Part shown: piece after piece, positions 33,912 to 46,471 of the stretch | Numbering within the stretch: position 1 is the first letter of the stretch | Layout: each line of letters opens with the position of its first letter | Assembly (NCBI GenBank): GCA_016718565.1 | Contig: JADKCZ010000003.1 | Coordinates: 1-64,000, forward strand | Origin: Anaeromyxobacter sp. | GTDB lineage: Bacteria; Myxococcota; Myxococcia; Myxococcales; Anaeromyxobacteraceae | Length of the DNA stretch: 64,000 nt | Reading direction: 5' to 3' | Notes under the pieces: model-generated | Databases searched by the model: none | Told to the model about the DNA's origin: nothing | What the model saw: the letters and a program-made list of their open reading frames with translations, nothing else | Made by a program: the position numbers and the translations under genes

Positions 33912-34940
33912 TCAGGCCCGGCCGAGCCGCTCGAGCGCCCAGGCCGCGGCGGCGCGGACGCCCTCGTGGGGGCTCTGGAGGAGCGGCCGGAGCAGCGGCG
34001 CCCAGCGGGCGTCGCCCGACTCGCCGGCCAGGAGGGCGGCGTTGCGCTGCAGGCCGTCCTGGCGGGCCCGCGCCAGCGCGGTGCCGTGGAAGCGGCGGGC
34101 GTACTCGGCGGGGGTGAGCTGGAGCAGCTCCTCCAGGCGGGGCTCCGCCTGGCCCTCGCGCGGCAGGAGCTCCGGGTCGGACGAGGGCGGCACCTCGGCG
34201 TTCCACGGGCAGGCCACCTGGCAGTCGTCGCAGCCGAAGACCCAGCCGCCGAGCCGCCCCATCATGGCGTCCGGCAGCGGCCCGCGCCGCTCGATGGTCC
34301 AGAAGGAGAGGCAGCGCCGCGCGTCCACGTAGCCCGGCTCCGGGATGGCGCCGGTGGGGCAGGCCGGCAGGCAGGCCTGGCAGGTGCCGCAGCGCTCCCG
34401 GGCCGGCGCGTCCGGCTCGAGCTCGAGGTCGGTGAGCAGGGTGGCCAGCAGCACCCAGGAGCCGTGGCGGGGGGTGATGAGGCAGCCGTTCTTGCCCACC
34501 CAGCCCAGGCCGGCCCGCTCGGCCCAGGCCTTCTCCATCACCGGCGCCACGTCGGCGCTGGGGAAGAAGCGCGCCCCGGGCGCCTGGGCCGCCAGGTCGG
34601 CCACCAGCCCCTTCAGCTTCTTCTTCAGCACCGCGTGGTAGTCGCGGCCGCGGGCGTAGCGGGCCACCCGCCCCTCCCCCGGGCCCGGCTCCGCCCGCTC
34701 GGCGCTCCGGTAGGAGAGCGCCAGCGCCACCACGCTCCGCACCCCGGGCAGGAGCCGCGCCGGGTCGAGCCGCTCGGCGCGCTGGGTGGAGAGCCAGGCC
34801 ATCTCGGCCTGGTAGCCGCGCTCGAGCGCGTGGTCGAGCGGGCCGGGGTCGAGCGGCGCCGCCCGCGCCACCCCCACCTCGTGGAAGCCGGCGCGGTGGG
34901 CCGCCGCCTTGACGGCCGGGCTGTCGAGGGGTGGGGGCAC
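33912..34940 (-). CDS. queG: epoxyqueuosine reductase
   Basis: The 342-residue protein has an N-terminal cobalamin-binding domain. Two [4Fe-4S] motifs follow: CGTCQACLPACPTGAI and CDDCQVACPWN. A HEAT-like C-terminus is present (LLRPLLQSPHEGVRAAAAWALERLG). The arrangement is that of QueG, which reduces epoxyqueuosine to queuosine in tRNA using B12. The start is GTG 34940. It is divergent from the DNA methyltransferase. Confidence 0.93.
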   Translation of the reverse strand: MPPPLDSPAVKAAAHRAGFHEVGVARAAPLDPGPLDHALERGYQAEMAWLSTQRAERLDPARLLPGVRSVVALALSYRSAERAEPGPGEGRVARYARGRDYHAVLKKKLKGLVADLAAQAPGARFFPSADVAPVMEKAWAERAGLGWVGKNGCLITPRHGSWVLLATLLTDLELEPDAPARERCGTCQACLPACPTGAIPEPGYVDARRCLSFWTIERRGPLPDAMMGRLGGWVFGCDDCQVACPWNAEVPPSSDPELLPREGQAEPRLEELLQLTPAEYARRFHGTALARARQDGLQRNAALLAGESGDARWAPLLRPLLQSPHEGVRAAAAWALERLGRA

Positions 34941-35029
34941 GCGGCCGTTCTAGCGCGCGTCGGGGGGCCAAGCGACGCACATCGGCCGAAAAATGGACGG
35001 GATCGATATCGCCCCTACCATGGCCCACC

Positions 35030-35917
35030 ATGGCGAGAAGACTGGATCTTCACCCGTGGGACCGGCTCCCTGGCACCGCGGCACGCGGCGCCGGCTGGGC
35101 GCTGGCGCAGGGCGACTGCCTGGCGGCGCTGGAGAAGCTGCCGCCGGCCTCGGTGGACCTGTGCTTCGCCGACCCGCCCTACATGCTCTCCAACGGCGGC
35201 TCCACCTGCCAGTCCGGCAAGCGGGTCTCGGTGGACAAGGGCCAGTGGGACGTCTCGCGCGGCGTGGCCGGCGACCACGCCTTCCAGACCGAGTGGCTGC
35301 GGGCGGTGCGCCGGGTCCTCAAGCCCTCCGGCACCCTGTGGGTCTCGGGCACGCAGCACGTCATCTTCTCCATCGGCTTCGCGCTGCAGGAGCTCGGGTA
35401 CCACCTGCTCAACACCGTCACCTGGTACAAGCCCAACGCCTCGCCCAACCTGGCGTGCCGCATGTTCACGCACTCCACCGAGATCCTGCTCTGGGCCAGC
35501 CCCATGAAGCAGAAGCCGCTGGGGCACCGCTTCAACTACAAGGCCATGAAGCAGGAGAACGGCGGCAAGCAGATGCGCGACCTGTGGGCCATCACCGAGC
35601 AGCCGGTGCCGGGCGGCGAGCAGGTCATCTGGCCCCTGCCCACCCCGCCGCCGCGCGAGAAGGCCCACGGGCGCCACCCCACCCAGAAGCCGGTGGCGCT
35701 GCTCGACCGGGTGGTGGCGGCCAGCGCCTCCCCCGGCGACCTGGTGCTCGATCCCTTCTGCGGCTCCGGCACCACCGGCGTGGCCGCGGTGCGGGCCGGC
35801 TGCCGGTTCCTGGGGCTGGAGATGGATCCGCAGTACGTGGAGCTGGCGGCGCGGCGGCTCAAGAGCGTCGAGGCCGAGGCGGGCGCGGTGGCCGGGGCAG
35901 TGGCCCAGGCCAGGTAG
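35030..35917 (+). CDS. site-specific DNA methyltransferase (adenine, orphan)
   Basis: The 295-residue protein has the catalytic motif DPPY (FADPPYMLSNGG) near residue 45 and the SAM-binding motif FCGSGTTG (LDPFCGSGTTGVAAVRAG) near residue 245. Motif order DPPY then FxGxG is the beta class. The segment after DPPY (STCQSGKRVSVDKGQWD) resembles DpnA/CcrM-like N6-adenine methyltransferases. No restriction endonuclease lies beside it, so it is probably an orphan used for regulation or repair. ATG 35030 directly precedes ARRLDLHPW; another ATG ten bases upstream is out of frame. Confidence 0.87.
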   Translation: MARRLDLHPWDRLPGTAARGAGWALAQGDCLAALEKLPPASVDLCFADPPYMLSNGGSTCQSGKRVSVDKGQWDVSRGVAGDHAFQTEWLRAVRRVLKPSGTLWVSGTQHVIFSIGFALQELGYHLLNTVTWYKPNASPNLACRMFTHSTEILLWASPMKQKPLGHRFNYKAMKQENGGKQMRDLWAITEQPVPGGEQVIWPLPTPPPREKAHGRHPTQKPVALLDRVVAASASPGDLVLDPFCGSGTTGVAAVRAGCRFLGLEMDPQYVELAARRLKSVEAEAGAVAGAVAQAR

Positions 35918-36057
35918 GCCGGGCCGGCGTCTGCCAGGGAGCCGACGGCCGCGGGGCGCCTCCGATCGGCCGCCCCCAGCCGCGCCATTTCCGCGCAGCC
36001 CCAAGTCGGCGTCGGCGCGGTGACCCCCCGGTGACGCACCGCCGACAGGTCCAGGGC

Positions 36058-37722
36058 ATGCGCGCCCTCCTGGTCCAGCCGCGATCACCCGTCACCTACT
36101 GGAGCTACGAGCACAGCCTGCCCTTCGTGGGGAAGGCCACCACGCTCCCGCCGCTGGGGCTGGTTACCCTGGCCGCCCACCTGCCGGAGCGCTGGGACTT
36201 GCGCCTGCGCGACCTCAACGTGGCCCCGCTCACCGAGGCCGACCTGGCCTGGTCGGAGGTGGTGCTGCTCTCCGGCATGCTGGTCCAGGCCGACTCGATG
36301 CAGGAGGTGCTGCGCCGCGCCCGCGCCGCGGGGCGGCGCACCGTGGTGGGCGGCCCGGCCGCGGCCGGCTCGCCGGGGCTCTTCGACCTGGCCGACCACC
36401 TCTTCCTGGGCGAGGCGGAGGGGCGGCTCGACCTCCTGGTGCGGACCCTGGAGGCGCCGGGGACCTCGCCGCCGCGCCTGCTCTCGCCGGCGGGCGACGA
36501 CCGGCCGGACCTGGCCCTGGCGCGCGTGCCCCGCTTCGATCTCCTGGAGGTCACGCGCTACGCCAACCAGGCGCTGCAGTACTCGCGCGGCTGCCCCTTC
36601 CACTGCGAGTTCTGCGACATCGTCGAGCTCTACGGCAGCGTCCCGCGCGTCAAGACCACCGCCCAGGTGGTGGCCGAGCTCGACGCGGTGTACGCCCGCG
36701 GCGCCCGCGGCGCGCTCTTCTTCGTGGACGACAACTTCGTGGGGAACCGGCGCGAGGTGGCCCGCCTGCTGCCGGTGCTGCGGGCCTGGCAGGCGCAGCA
36801 CGGCTTCCCGTTCGAGTTCCTCACCGAGGCCAGCGTGGACCTGGCGACCCACCCGGAGCTGGTGGCCGGGATGGTGGCGGCCGGCTTCTCCGCCGTGTTC
36901 CTGGGCATCGAGACCCCCTCGCGCGAGGCCCTCGGCCAGGCCGGCAAGACCCAGAACCTGCGCATGCCGCAGGAGCGGGCCGTCGAGGACCTCACCGTGG
37001 CCGGGCTGGAGGTCTTCGCCGGCTTCATCGTGGGCTTCGACAGCGACCAGCCGGACATCTTCGAGCGGCAGCTCGAGTTCATCTCCAGCCTGCCCATCCC
37101 GCGCGCCATGGTGGGGGTGCTGACCGCCCTCCCCGGCACCAGGCTGTGGCGCCGGCTGGAGCAGGAGGGCCGCCTCCGCCCGGACACGGCCGCCTCGGGG
37201 GACGCCTTCGCCCGCCCCAACTTCCAGCCGGCCATGGACGAGCGGACCCTGCTCCTCGGCTACCGCCGCCTGCTGGCGGCGCTCTTCGACGCCGACGGCT
37301 ACTACGCCCGCGCGGCCCGCCACCTGGCGCTGACGGCCTTCCGGCCCGGCGCCGCCGCCTACGGCTCGGCCGTGGACGGGGCCACGGCGCTGGCGCGGGC
37401 GGTCTGGCGCATCGGCCTGCGCGGGCCGCGCCGGGCCCACTTCTGGCGGCTGCTGGCGGCCGCGCGGCGGCGGGGCCTGGCCGCCGTGCCGCGGGCCATC
37501 ACGCTGGCCATCGTCGGCGAGAGCCTCATCCGCTACACGCAGGAGGTGGTGCTGCCGCGCCTCGACGCGGCGCTGGCCGCCCTGCCGCCGGCCGCCCTGC
37601 CGCCGGTCACCCGCCCGCCAGCGCAGGCCGCCGGGATCCCGGCAGGGGCGCATCCGCTAGTGACCCTCCCCGCGGTCCTCCGGCGGGCGCCGGGCGCGGC
37701 CCTGGGGGCAGGGTCGGCGTGA
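36058..37722 (+). CDS. B12-binding radical SAM protein (HpnP-like architecture)
   Basis: The 554-residue protein has an N-terminal B12-binding domain (residues 1-145, VVGGPAAAGSPGLFDLADHLFLGEAEG), then the radical SAM site CPFHCEFC near residue 181 and FLGIETPSREAL. The C-terminal region (FNFQPAMDERTLLLGYRRLLAALF pattern) has the DUF4070 look of hopanoid C2-methylase HpnP and relatives. The exact substrate cannot be assigned. The ATG at 36058 starts the domain directly. Gene order with carD downstream is probably chance. It is unrelated in sequence detail to the radical SAM gene at 5842. Confidence 0.8.
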   Translation: MRALLVQPRSPVTYWSYEHSLPFVGKATTLPPLGLVTLAAHLPERWDLRLRDLNVAPLTEADLAWSEVVLLSGMLVQADSMQEVLRRARAAGRRTVVGGPAAAGSPGLFDLADHLFLGEAEGRLDLLVRTLEAPGTSPPRLLSPAGDDRPDLALARVPRFDLLEVTRYANQALQYSRGCPFHCEFCDIVELYGSVPRVKTTAQVVAELDAVYARGARGALFFVDDNFVGNRREVARLLPVLRAWQAQHGFPFEFLTEASVDLATHPELVAGMVAAGFSAVFLGIETPSREALGQAGKTQNLRMPQERAVEDLTVAGLEVFAGFIVGFDSDQPDIFERQLEFISSLPIPRAMVGVLTALPGTRLWRRLEQEGRLRPDTAASGDAFARPNFQPAMDERTLLLGYRRLLAALFDADGYYARAARHLALTAFRPGAAAYGSAVDGATALARAVWRIGLRGPRRAHFWRLLAAARRRGLAAVPRAITLAIVGESLIRYTQEVVLPRLDAALAALPPAALPPVTRPPAQAAGIPAGAHPLVTLPAVLRRAPGAALGAGSA

Positions 37723-37771
37723 GCCCCGGCGCCCTTCTCCCTTGACGGATCCCCGTGGTACACGCATCGGC

Positions 37772-38965
37772 GTGAGAGGCTCCCCCCCGCGGCACCCCGA
37801 CGACCCGAAGGCAGAGTTCTCCGCGCTCGAAGGCATCATCCAGGATGCCTCCGAGCTGAAGCCTGGCGACCGCCTCGTCTACCCGAGCCAGGGCGTCTGC
37901 GCCGTGATCGGCGTGGAGGTGAAGGAGATCGCCGGCCAGCGGCTGGAGCTGGTGCGGATGCGGCGCGAGGAGGACGGCGCCGCCGTCATGATCCCCAAGG
38001 GCAAGGTCCCCCTGGTGGGCCTGCGGCGGGTGGCCTCCGGCGAGCTGATGGAGGGCGTCTTCCACTACCTGGCGGCGGATCACGACGACCCGGAGCTGGA
38101 CTGGAAGGTGCGCCACCGCGACAACGCCGATCGGCTGGTGGGTGGCGGCGTGCTGGGCGTGGCCGAGGTGGTGAAGGGGCTGCACGCACTCTCCCTCCTG
38201 CGCCCCCTGCCCGCCAAGGAGCGCGAGCAGTACGACAACTCCCGGCACCTGCTGGTGAGCGAGGTGGCGGTGTCGCTCCACGTGCCGCCCGGCGTGGCCG
38301 AGGACTTCATCGACTTCGTCCTCATCAAGCCGGCGGGCGTGGTCTTCAAGCTGAAGCCGCCGCCCAAGCCCATCCTCATGCCCAACCGGCCCAAGCGGAA
38401 GCGGTTCGTGGTGGACGACGAGGGCGACGGGCTGGAGGGGCTCGGGCTCGACGACCTGGGCATCGACGGGCTGGGCGCCGTGGGCGGGGAGACGCCAGCC
38501 GCCGAGGGCGAGAGCGCCGAGGGCGGCGAGGAGTCCGAGGGGGCCGAGGGCGAGGGTGAGGGTGGCGAGACCGCTGCCGCGCCCGTGCCGGCGCCCGCGC
38601 CTGCGACTGCGCCGAAGAAGGCCGCCAGGCCGGAGCCCGTCCCCGCGACGTCCAGGGTCGCCAAGGTCCCGCCGGCTGCCAGGCCTGCGCCGGCCATGAA
38701 GCCCGCGCCGGCCGCGAAGCCCGGCCCGGTCGGAAAGCCTGCGCCGGCCCCCAAGCCTGCTCCGGCCGCCAAGGCCGCGCCGGAGAAGGCGGCCAAGGCG
38801 ACCAAGCCCGTGAAGGCCGCCGCGAGCCCGCCGCCCGCGCCGAAGAAGGCGCCGGCCAAGGTCGCCCCCGCCAAGAAGCCGAAGGCCCCGGCCAAGAAGG
38901 CCGCGCCGGCGCCGAAGAAGCCGGCCCCCAAGACGCCCGCCAAGGGCGGAGGGAAGAAGAAGTGA
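37772..38965 (+). CDS. carD: CarD-type transcriptional regulator with histone-H1-like tail
   Basis: The protein has 397 residues from GTG 37772; TTG 37742 would add ten. The N-terminal CarD/CdnL domain (GDRLVYPSQGVCAVIGVEVKE, residues about 30-190) binds RNA polymerase beta. An acidic linker (residues about 225-270, rich in Glu/Gly) leads into a tail of about 130 residues rich in Lys, Pro and Ala (APKKAPAKVAPAKKPK), resembling the C-terminus of histone H1 rather than the RGRP AT-hooks of Myxococcus CarD. H1-like tails have been reported for Anaeromyxobacter CarD and are functionally interchangeable with the HMGA type. The gene overlaps carG by 4 nt. No ribosome binding site is obvious at either start. 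Confidence 0.85.
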   Translation: MRGSPPRHPDDPKAEFSALEGIIQDASELKPGDRLVYPSQGVCAVIGVEVKEIAGQRLELVRMRREEDGAAVMIPKGKVPLVGLRRVASGELMEGVFHYLAADHDDPELDWKVRHRDNADRLVGGGVLGVAEVVKGLHALSLLRPLPAKEREQYDNSRHLLVSEVAVSLHVPPGVAEDFIDFVLIKPAGVVFKLKPPPKPILMPNRPKRKRFVVDDEGDGLEGLGLDDLGIDGLGAVGGETPAAEGESAEGGEESEGAEGEGEGGETAAAPVPAPAPATAPKKAARPEPVPATSRVAKVPPAARPAPAMKPAPAAKPGPVGKPAPAPKPAPAAKAAPEKAAKATKPVKAAASPPPAPKKAPAKVAPAKKPKAPAKKAAPAPKKPAPKTPAKGGGKKK

Positions 38966-39507
38966 TCCGGCTCGTCACCCTCGACAAGGTCGATCCGACC
39001 GACATCGCCGCCTTGAAGCAGACCCTCTGGGCCACCTTCGGCCTGGGCACCGACTACGCCGGCGACCGCGCCATGCCCGCCGGCCTGGCGGCCAAGGACG
39101 GCCGGGTGGACGCGCTGGCGCTGCTCGAGGCGGTGGAGCCCATCCGCCTGGTGGCCGACGACAAGGTGCTCTACCTCCTGAACGCGCCCCTCTCGCTGCC
39201 CGCCAGCCCGCTCGGCGAGCCGCCCTGCTGGGGCTTCGCCGAGTACGGGCGCCAGCGCTCGGTCATCACCCTCTCGAAGCTGCCGACCCGCGGCGTCACC
39301 GAGGCCTCCATCGAGATCTGGAGGAAGCGCCTGGCGCGCGAGGCCATCCACGTCATCGGGCACCTCTGGGACCTGCACCACTGCTACGACGCCCGCTGCG
39401 CCATGCACCCGTCCTGGTCGCAAGGCATCGCGGCCGCGCCCGAGTCCGACCTCTGCACCTTCTGCCGCGAGAAGAGCGAGCGGAAGGTGAAGCTCGCCAA
39501 GTCCTGA
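38962..39507 (+). CDS. carG: CarG-like zinc protein
   Basis: This 181-residue protein begins at a GTG that overlaps the carD stop (GTGA). A zinc-binding segment resembles the archaemetzincin motif: HVIGHLWDLHHC, then CAMHPSW and CTFCREK. The HExxH glutamate is replaced by Val (HVIGH), so it is not a protease; in Myxococcus CarG the same position is Gln. CarG binds zinc and is an obligate partner of CarD in light and developmental regulation. The order carD-carG and the coupling match the Myxococcus locus. Confidence 0.85.
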   Translation: MIRLVTLDKVDPTDIAALKQTLWATFGLGTDYAGDRAMPAGLAAKDGRVDALALLEAVEPIRLVADDKVLYLLNAPLSLPASPLGEPPCWGFAEYGRQRSVITLSKLPTRGVTEASIEIWRKRLAREAIHVIGHLWDLHHCYDARCAMHPSWSQGIAAAPESDLCTFCREKSERKVKLAKS

Positions 39508-39517
39508 CCGTCGGCTG

Positions 39518-40572
<1,055 letters not shown>

Positions 40573-40576
<4 letters not shown>

Positions 40577-42186
40577 CCTGGCGCAGCCGCATCGCCGCAG
40601 GGTGGCTCCTCGTCGCGCTGGGCGCGGGAGCGTGGCTGGCCGGGGCGCCGGGCGTGCCGACCGGCGAGGCGCGCACCCTGGCCGACGGCCGGCAGGTGGC
40701 CGGGCTGCTGGTGCGGGCGCCACGAGCCCCCGCGGAGGCAGCGCGCGGCCTCGAGGCGCTCTCCGCAGGGGCGCGCCGGCCGCTCCTGGCCGAGGCGCTG
40801 CACGGCTTCGCCGCCGAGGGTGGGGAGCAGCTGGGGCTCGGGCCGCTGCGCGGCGCGCGGCTGGGCGCCGTGGTGGTGACCGCCCTGCTGGCGGCCCTCC
40901 TGTCCCTGGCCGCCTTCGACCTGGCCGGCCTCACCGGCGCGCTGCTGGCGCCCGCCTTGCTGCTGCTCTGGCCGCGCCAGGTCTCGGCCTCCCTGCTCGC
41001 AACGCCCGACCAGGCGGGCGCGCTCCTCTGGCTGGCCGCGCTGGCCTCCGCCGCGCGCAGCCTCGACGCCCCCACCCGGCTGGCCCGCACCCGCGCCGGC
41101 ACCTGGACCGGGGTCCTCACCGGCGCCGCCGCCGCGGTCCGCCCCGACCTCTGGACGCTCCTGCCGCTGCTGGCCACCCACTGGCTGCTCGGCCGGCTCC
41201 ACCTGTGGCGCCTGGCGCGCCGCGCCCCCGCCCCGCTGGAGCTGCCGGCCGACGAGCCGGTGGAGAGCTGGGCGGCCCGCCTCCGCCGCGTGCCCACCGC
41301 GCTGGGCGCGGCGGCCCTGCTCGGCCCGGCGCTGGCGGCCCTGGCCTACCCGTGGCTCTGGGGCGCCCCGCTGCCGCGGGCCCTGGCCGCCCTGCCCCTG
41401 GCCCACGGCGCCGGAACGCCGCTGCCGGTGAACCCGCTCCTGCTGGCCGCCGCCGCCGTCCCGGCTCCCCTGCTGCTGCTGGCGCTCCTCGGGCTGGCCC
41501 ACGCCGCCGTCCGGTTGCTCCGCGCCATGGCCTCCGGCGACGGGCGCGTGGCGCGGACGGAGGCCCTGTGGCTGCTCGGGGCCGGGGTGCCGCTCACCCT
41601 GGCGGGCGCCGGGCTGGCGCCCCGGGGACCTGGGCTCACGCCGCTGGTCCACGCGCTGCCGGTGCTGGCGCTCCTCGGCGCGCGGGTGGTGGAGGCGCTG
41701 GCCCGCCTGGCCTGGCCCTCCAGGCAGGCCGCGCTGGCCGCCGCCCTGGGGCTGGCCGCGCTCTACCCCGGCCTGCGGGCCGCGGCGCTCGCCTTCCCGC
41801 ACGGCGCCTCGGCCTGGGGCGAGCTGGTGGGTGGCGCGCCCGGCGCGGCCGGGCTCGGCTGGCCGCGCCAGGACGGGGGCGAGGCGGTGCGCGCCCTGCT
41901 GCCGGCCCTGGTGGCCCACGCCCCACCCGGCACCCGGGTGGCCTGGCTCGGGGTGGCGCCGGAGGCCGTGGCCCGGTACCGGCGCGCCGGGCTGCTGCCC
42001 GCCAGCCTGCTCGACGCCCCCTCGGCCGACCAGGCCGACCTGGTGGTGGCCGCCCTCGGGGGCGCTCCCCGAGACGCGCTGCAGGAGGCCTGGCAGGCGC
42101 TCGGCTCGGCTCGCGCCGAGGCCGGCGTGTACCTCGACGAGGTGCCCCTGGCGCAGGCCTTCGCGCGCGCCGGCGGCTGGCGCTAG
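40573..42186 (+). CDS. multi-pass membrane protein, glycosyltransferase-like topology
   Basis: The 537-residue protein starts in an ATGA overlap with the preceding gene. It has about eleven hydrophobic segments with the RPDLWTLLPLLATHWLLG arrangement of GT-C-type enzymes (ArnT/PMT-like). The first periplasmic loop carries an acidic or aromatic region as in that fold, but the catalytic DD/DE of the family is not evident. It may be a glycosyltransferase for envelope polymers or simply an unknown integral membrane protein. It lies just upstream of a symporter gene (9-nt gap). Confidence 0.5.
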
Positions 42187-42195
42187 GAGGAGCGG

Positions 42196-43464
42196 ATGGT
42201 GAACCATCGGACCATGCTGGCGGCGGTGGTGCTCGGCGCCACCCTGGGCCTGCTCGCCAACCTGCTGGGCGGCCAAGCGCCCTGGATCGGCTGGGTGGTG
42301 ACCACCCTGGCCCAGCCGGTCGGCCAGCTCTTCCTCCGGCTGCTCTTCATGCTGGTGGTGCCGCTGCTCTTCTCGGCGCTGGTGCTCGGCCTGTGCGAGC
42401 TCGACCTCGGCCAGCTCGGCCGCATGGGCGCCCGCATGCTCGGCTACACGGTGGTGGTCTCGACGGTGGCGGTGCTCATCGGCATGACGCTGGTGAACCT
42501 GGTGGGCCCGGGGCGCGGGCTGCCCGACGAGGTCCGGACCCTGGCGCGCGCCGGCGCCGGCGCCATCGCCGCCGCCCCCGCCCCGGCCGCGGTCGGGCCG
42601 GCCCTGGTGGTGATGCTGGTGCCCGACAACCCCATCAAGGCGGCCGCCAGCGGCGACATGCTGGGCGTCATCGTCTTCTCGCTGCTCTTCGGGGTGGCGC
42701 TGGCGCTCACCCGCACCGAGGCGGCGCGCCGGCTGCAGGGCGGCATCCAGGGGCTCTACGACGTCTCCATGACCCTGGTGCACGGCGTGCTCAAGCTGGC
42801 CCCCCTGGGCGTGGGCGCGCTGCTCTTCACGCTGACGGCGCGGCTCGGCGGCGAGGCGCTGCGCCCGGTGGCGCTCTACGTGCTGGTGGTGGTGGGCGGG
42901 CTGCTCCTCCACCTCTTCGGCGTCTACTCGCTGTCGGTCTGGTTCCTCGGCGGCATGAGCCCGCGCGCCTTCTTCAGGGGCTCCCGCCTGGCCCTGGTGA
43001 CCGCCTTCTCCACCGCCTCCTCGTCGGCCACCCTGCCCACCGCGCTCGACGTGGCCGACCGCGAGCTGAAGCTGCCGCCCAGGGTGGCCCGCTTCGTCCT
43101 CACCGCCGGCTCGGCCATGAACCAGAACGGCACCGCGCTCTTCGAGGGGGTCACGGTGCTGTTCCTGGCGCAGGTCTTCGCCGTGCCGCTCTCGCTGCCG
43201 CAGCAGGCCCTGGTGATGCTCATCTGCGTGCTGGCCGGCATCGGCACCGCCGGCATCCCGGGCGGGTCCATCCCGGCCCTGGCCATGGTGCTCGGCGTCT
43301 TCGGCATCCCGGTGGAGGGGATCGGCCTGATCCTGGGGGTGGATCGCCTCCTCGACATGTGCCGGACCACCGTGAACGTGGCCGGCGACCTGGCCGCGGC
43401 CGTCTACGTGGCGCGCCACACCGACCCACCCGGACGAGTTGCCGCACCCCCCGCCGCATCCTGA
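42196..43464 (+). CDS. dicarboxylate/amino acid:cation symporter (DAACS family)
   Basis: The 422-residue membrane protein has the family signatures: LVVPLLFSALVLGL, the serine-rich re-entrant loop STASSSATLPTALDVADRE, then AGSAMNQNGTALFEG (the NMDGT-like site here reads MNQNGTA) and DRLLDMCRTTVNVAGD. These match GltP/DctA-type carriers, which take up glutamate, aspartate or C4-dicarboxylates with Na+ or H+. The start is ATG 42196, just after the previous stop (agga upstream). Confidence 0.9.
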   Translation: MVNHRTMLAAVVLGATLGLLANLLGGQAPWIGWVVTTLAQPVGQLFLRLLFMLVVPLLFSALVLGLCELDLGQLGRMGARMLGYTVVVSTVAVLIGMTLVNLVGPGRGLPDEVRTLARAGAGAIAAAPAPAAVGPALVVMLVPDNPIKAAASGDMLGVIVFSLLFGVALALTRTEAARRLQGGIQGLYDVSMTLVHGVLKLAPLGVGALLFTLTARLGGEALRPVALYVLVVVGGLLLHLFGVYSLSVWFLGGMSPRAFFRGSRLALVTAFSTASSSATLPTALDVADRELKLPPRVARFVLTAGSAMNQNGTALFEGVTVLFLAQVFAVPLSLPQQALVMLICVLAGIGTAGIPGGSIPALAMVLGVFGIPVEGIGLILGVDRLLDMCRTTVNVAGDLAAAVYVARHTDPPGRVAAPPAAS

Positions 43465-43490
43465 CCGGTCCGGTCGGGGATGCGTACAAT
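43461..43490 (+). promoter_or_regulatory. putative hox operon promoter, possibly leaderless
   Basis: CTGACC at 43461-43466 and TACAAT at 43485-43490 are separated by 18 nt. A start of transcription about seven bases later would coincide with the hoxE ATG at 43497, giving a leaderless mRNA. The -35 overlaps the end of the symporter gene. This is read by eye only. Confidence 0.45.
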
Positions 43491-43496
43491 GGGCGG

Positions 43497-43996
43497 ATGA
43501 GCGACCCGGGGGGGAGCGCTGGCCATCCCAGCGGCGACAAGCGCTTCAAGATGCTCGACGCCGCGCTGCGGCGGCAGCAGTACCAGTCTGACGCGCTGCT
43601 CGAGATCCTGCACGCGGCCCAGGAGCTGTTCGGGTTCCTGTCCGACGACGTGCTCACCTACGTCGGGCGCGGGCTCAAGCTCCCGCTCAGCCGGGTCTAC
43701 GGCGTGGCCACCTTCTACAACCTCTTCACCCTCGAGCCGAAGGGCGCCCACACCTGCACGGTGTGCCTGGGCACCGCCTGCTACGTGAAGGGAGCCGGCG
43801 ACATCCTGCAGGGGCTCACCGAGGCCCACGGCGTCAAGGCGGGCGGCACCACCGCCGACGGCCAGGTCTCGGTGGTGGTGGCCCGCTGCGTCGGCGCCTG
43901 CGGCGCGGCCCCGGCGGTGGTGTTCGACCACCAGCTCACCGGGCAGCAGACCAGGGCCGCGGTGCTGGAGCGGGTCAAGGCCTGGCGGAGCGCACC

Positions 43997-44000
<4 letters not shown>
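43497..44000 (+). CDS. hoxE: HoxE, bidirectional hydrogenase diaphorase subunit (NuoE-like)
   Basis: This 167-residue thioredoxin-like [2Fe-2S] protein has the four cysteines in HTCTVCLGTACYVKGAG and VARCVGACGAAPAV. The N-terminal helical part (LLEILHAAQELFGFLSDDVL, GVATFYNLF) is as in NuoE/HoxE. It passes electrons between HoxF and the rest of the diaphorase module. It is the first gene of hoxEFUYH, and its TGA overlaps the hoxF ATG (ATGA). Confidence 0.92.
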
Positions 44001-45693
<1,693 letters not shown>

Positions 45694-45697
<4 letters not shown>

Positions 45698-46410
45698 CCG
45701 TCAAGACCCTCACGCTGGACGGCAAGCCGGTCTCGGCCCGCGAGGACGAGACCATCCTGGACCTGTGCCGCGAGCACAAGGTGCCGCTGCCCACCCTGTG
45801 CCACCTGGAGGGGCTGGGCGCGGTGGGCGCCTGCCGGCTCTGCCTGGTGGAGGTGAAGGGCTCGCCCCGCCTCCACCCAGCGTGCACCCTGCGCGCCGAG
45901 GAGGGCATGGAGATCACCACCGGCTCCGACCGGCTCAAGCGCTACCGCAGGCAGATCGTGGAGCTGCTCTTCGCCGAGCGGAACCACGTGTGCGCCATCT
46001 GCGTGGTCAACGGCCGCTGCGAGCTGCAGGACGTGGCCTACGCGGTGGGGCTGGACCACGTGCGCTACCAGTACCGCCACCCGCCCACCGAGCTGGACGC
46101 CAGCCACCCCCGCTTCATGCTCGACCAGGGGCGCTGCGTGCTGTGCACCCGCTGCGTGCGGGTCTGCGACGAGCTGGAGGGGGCCCACACCTGGGACGTG
46201 GCCGGGCGCGGCGCCGCCTCCCGCGTCATCACCGACCTGAACCAGCCCTGGGGCAAGAGCGAGTCCTGCACCTCCTGCGGCAAGTGCGTGCAGGTCTGCC
46301 CCACCGGCGCCCTCTTCGAGAAGATCCAGCCGGCCGGCGGCACCGTGAAGCGCCGCGACTTCCTCACCTACCTGAAGACCGCCCGGGAGAAGAAGCAATG
46401 GATCCGCTGA
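45694..46410 (+). CDS. hoxU: HoxU, ferredoxin-like diaphorase subunit
   Basis: The 238-residue protein has an N-terminal [2Fe-2S] ferredoxin domain (LCHLEGLGAVGACRLCLVEV, HPAC). The His-Cys3 [4Fe-4S] site HVCAICVVNGRCELQ follows, then two [4Fe-4S] clusters, CVLCTRCVRVCDE and CTSCGKCVQVCPTGA. This matches the NuoG N-terminus and HoxU. It carries electrons between HoxF and HoxY. The start is GTG 45694 in a GTGA overlap. Confidence 0.94.
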
Positions 46411-46471
46411 GCCCGCCGCCCCGCCGCCCCGAGGTGCCCGGCGCCGCGGCCCGGCCCGGGGAGGCCGCCCC

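Noticed and set aside
35030..35917. Complete restriction-modification system
   Set aside because: Only the methyltransferase is present. The neighbours are queG and a radical SAM gene, with no nuclease motif.
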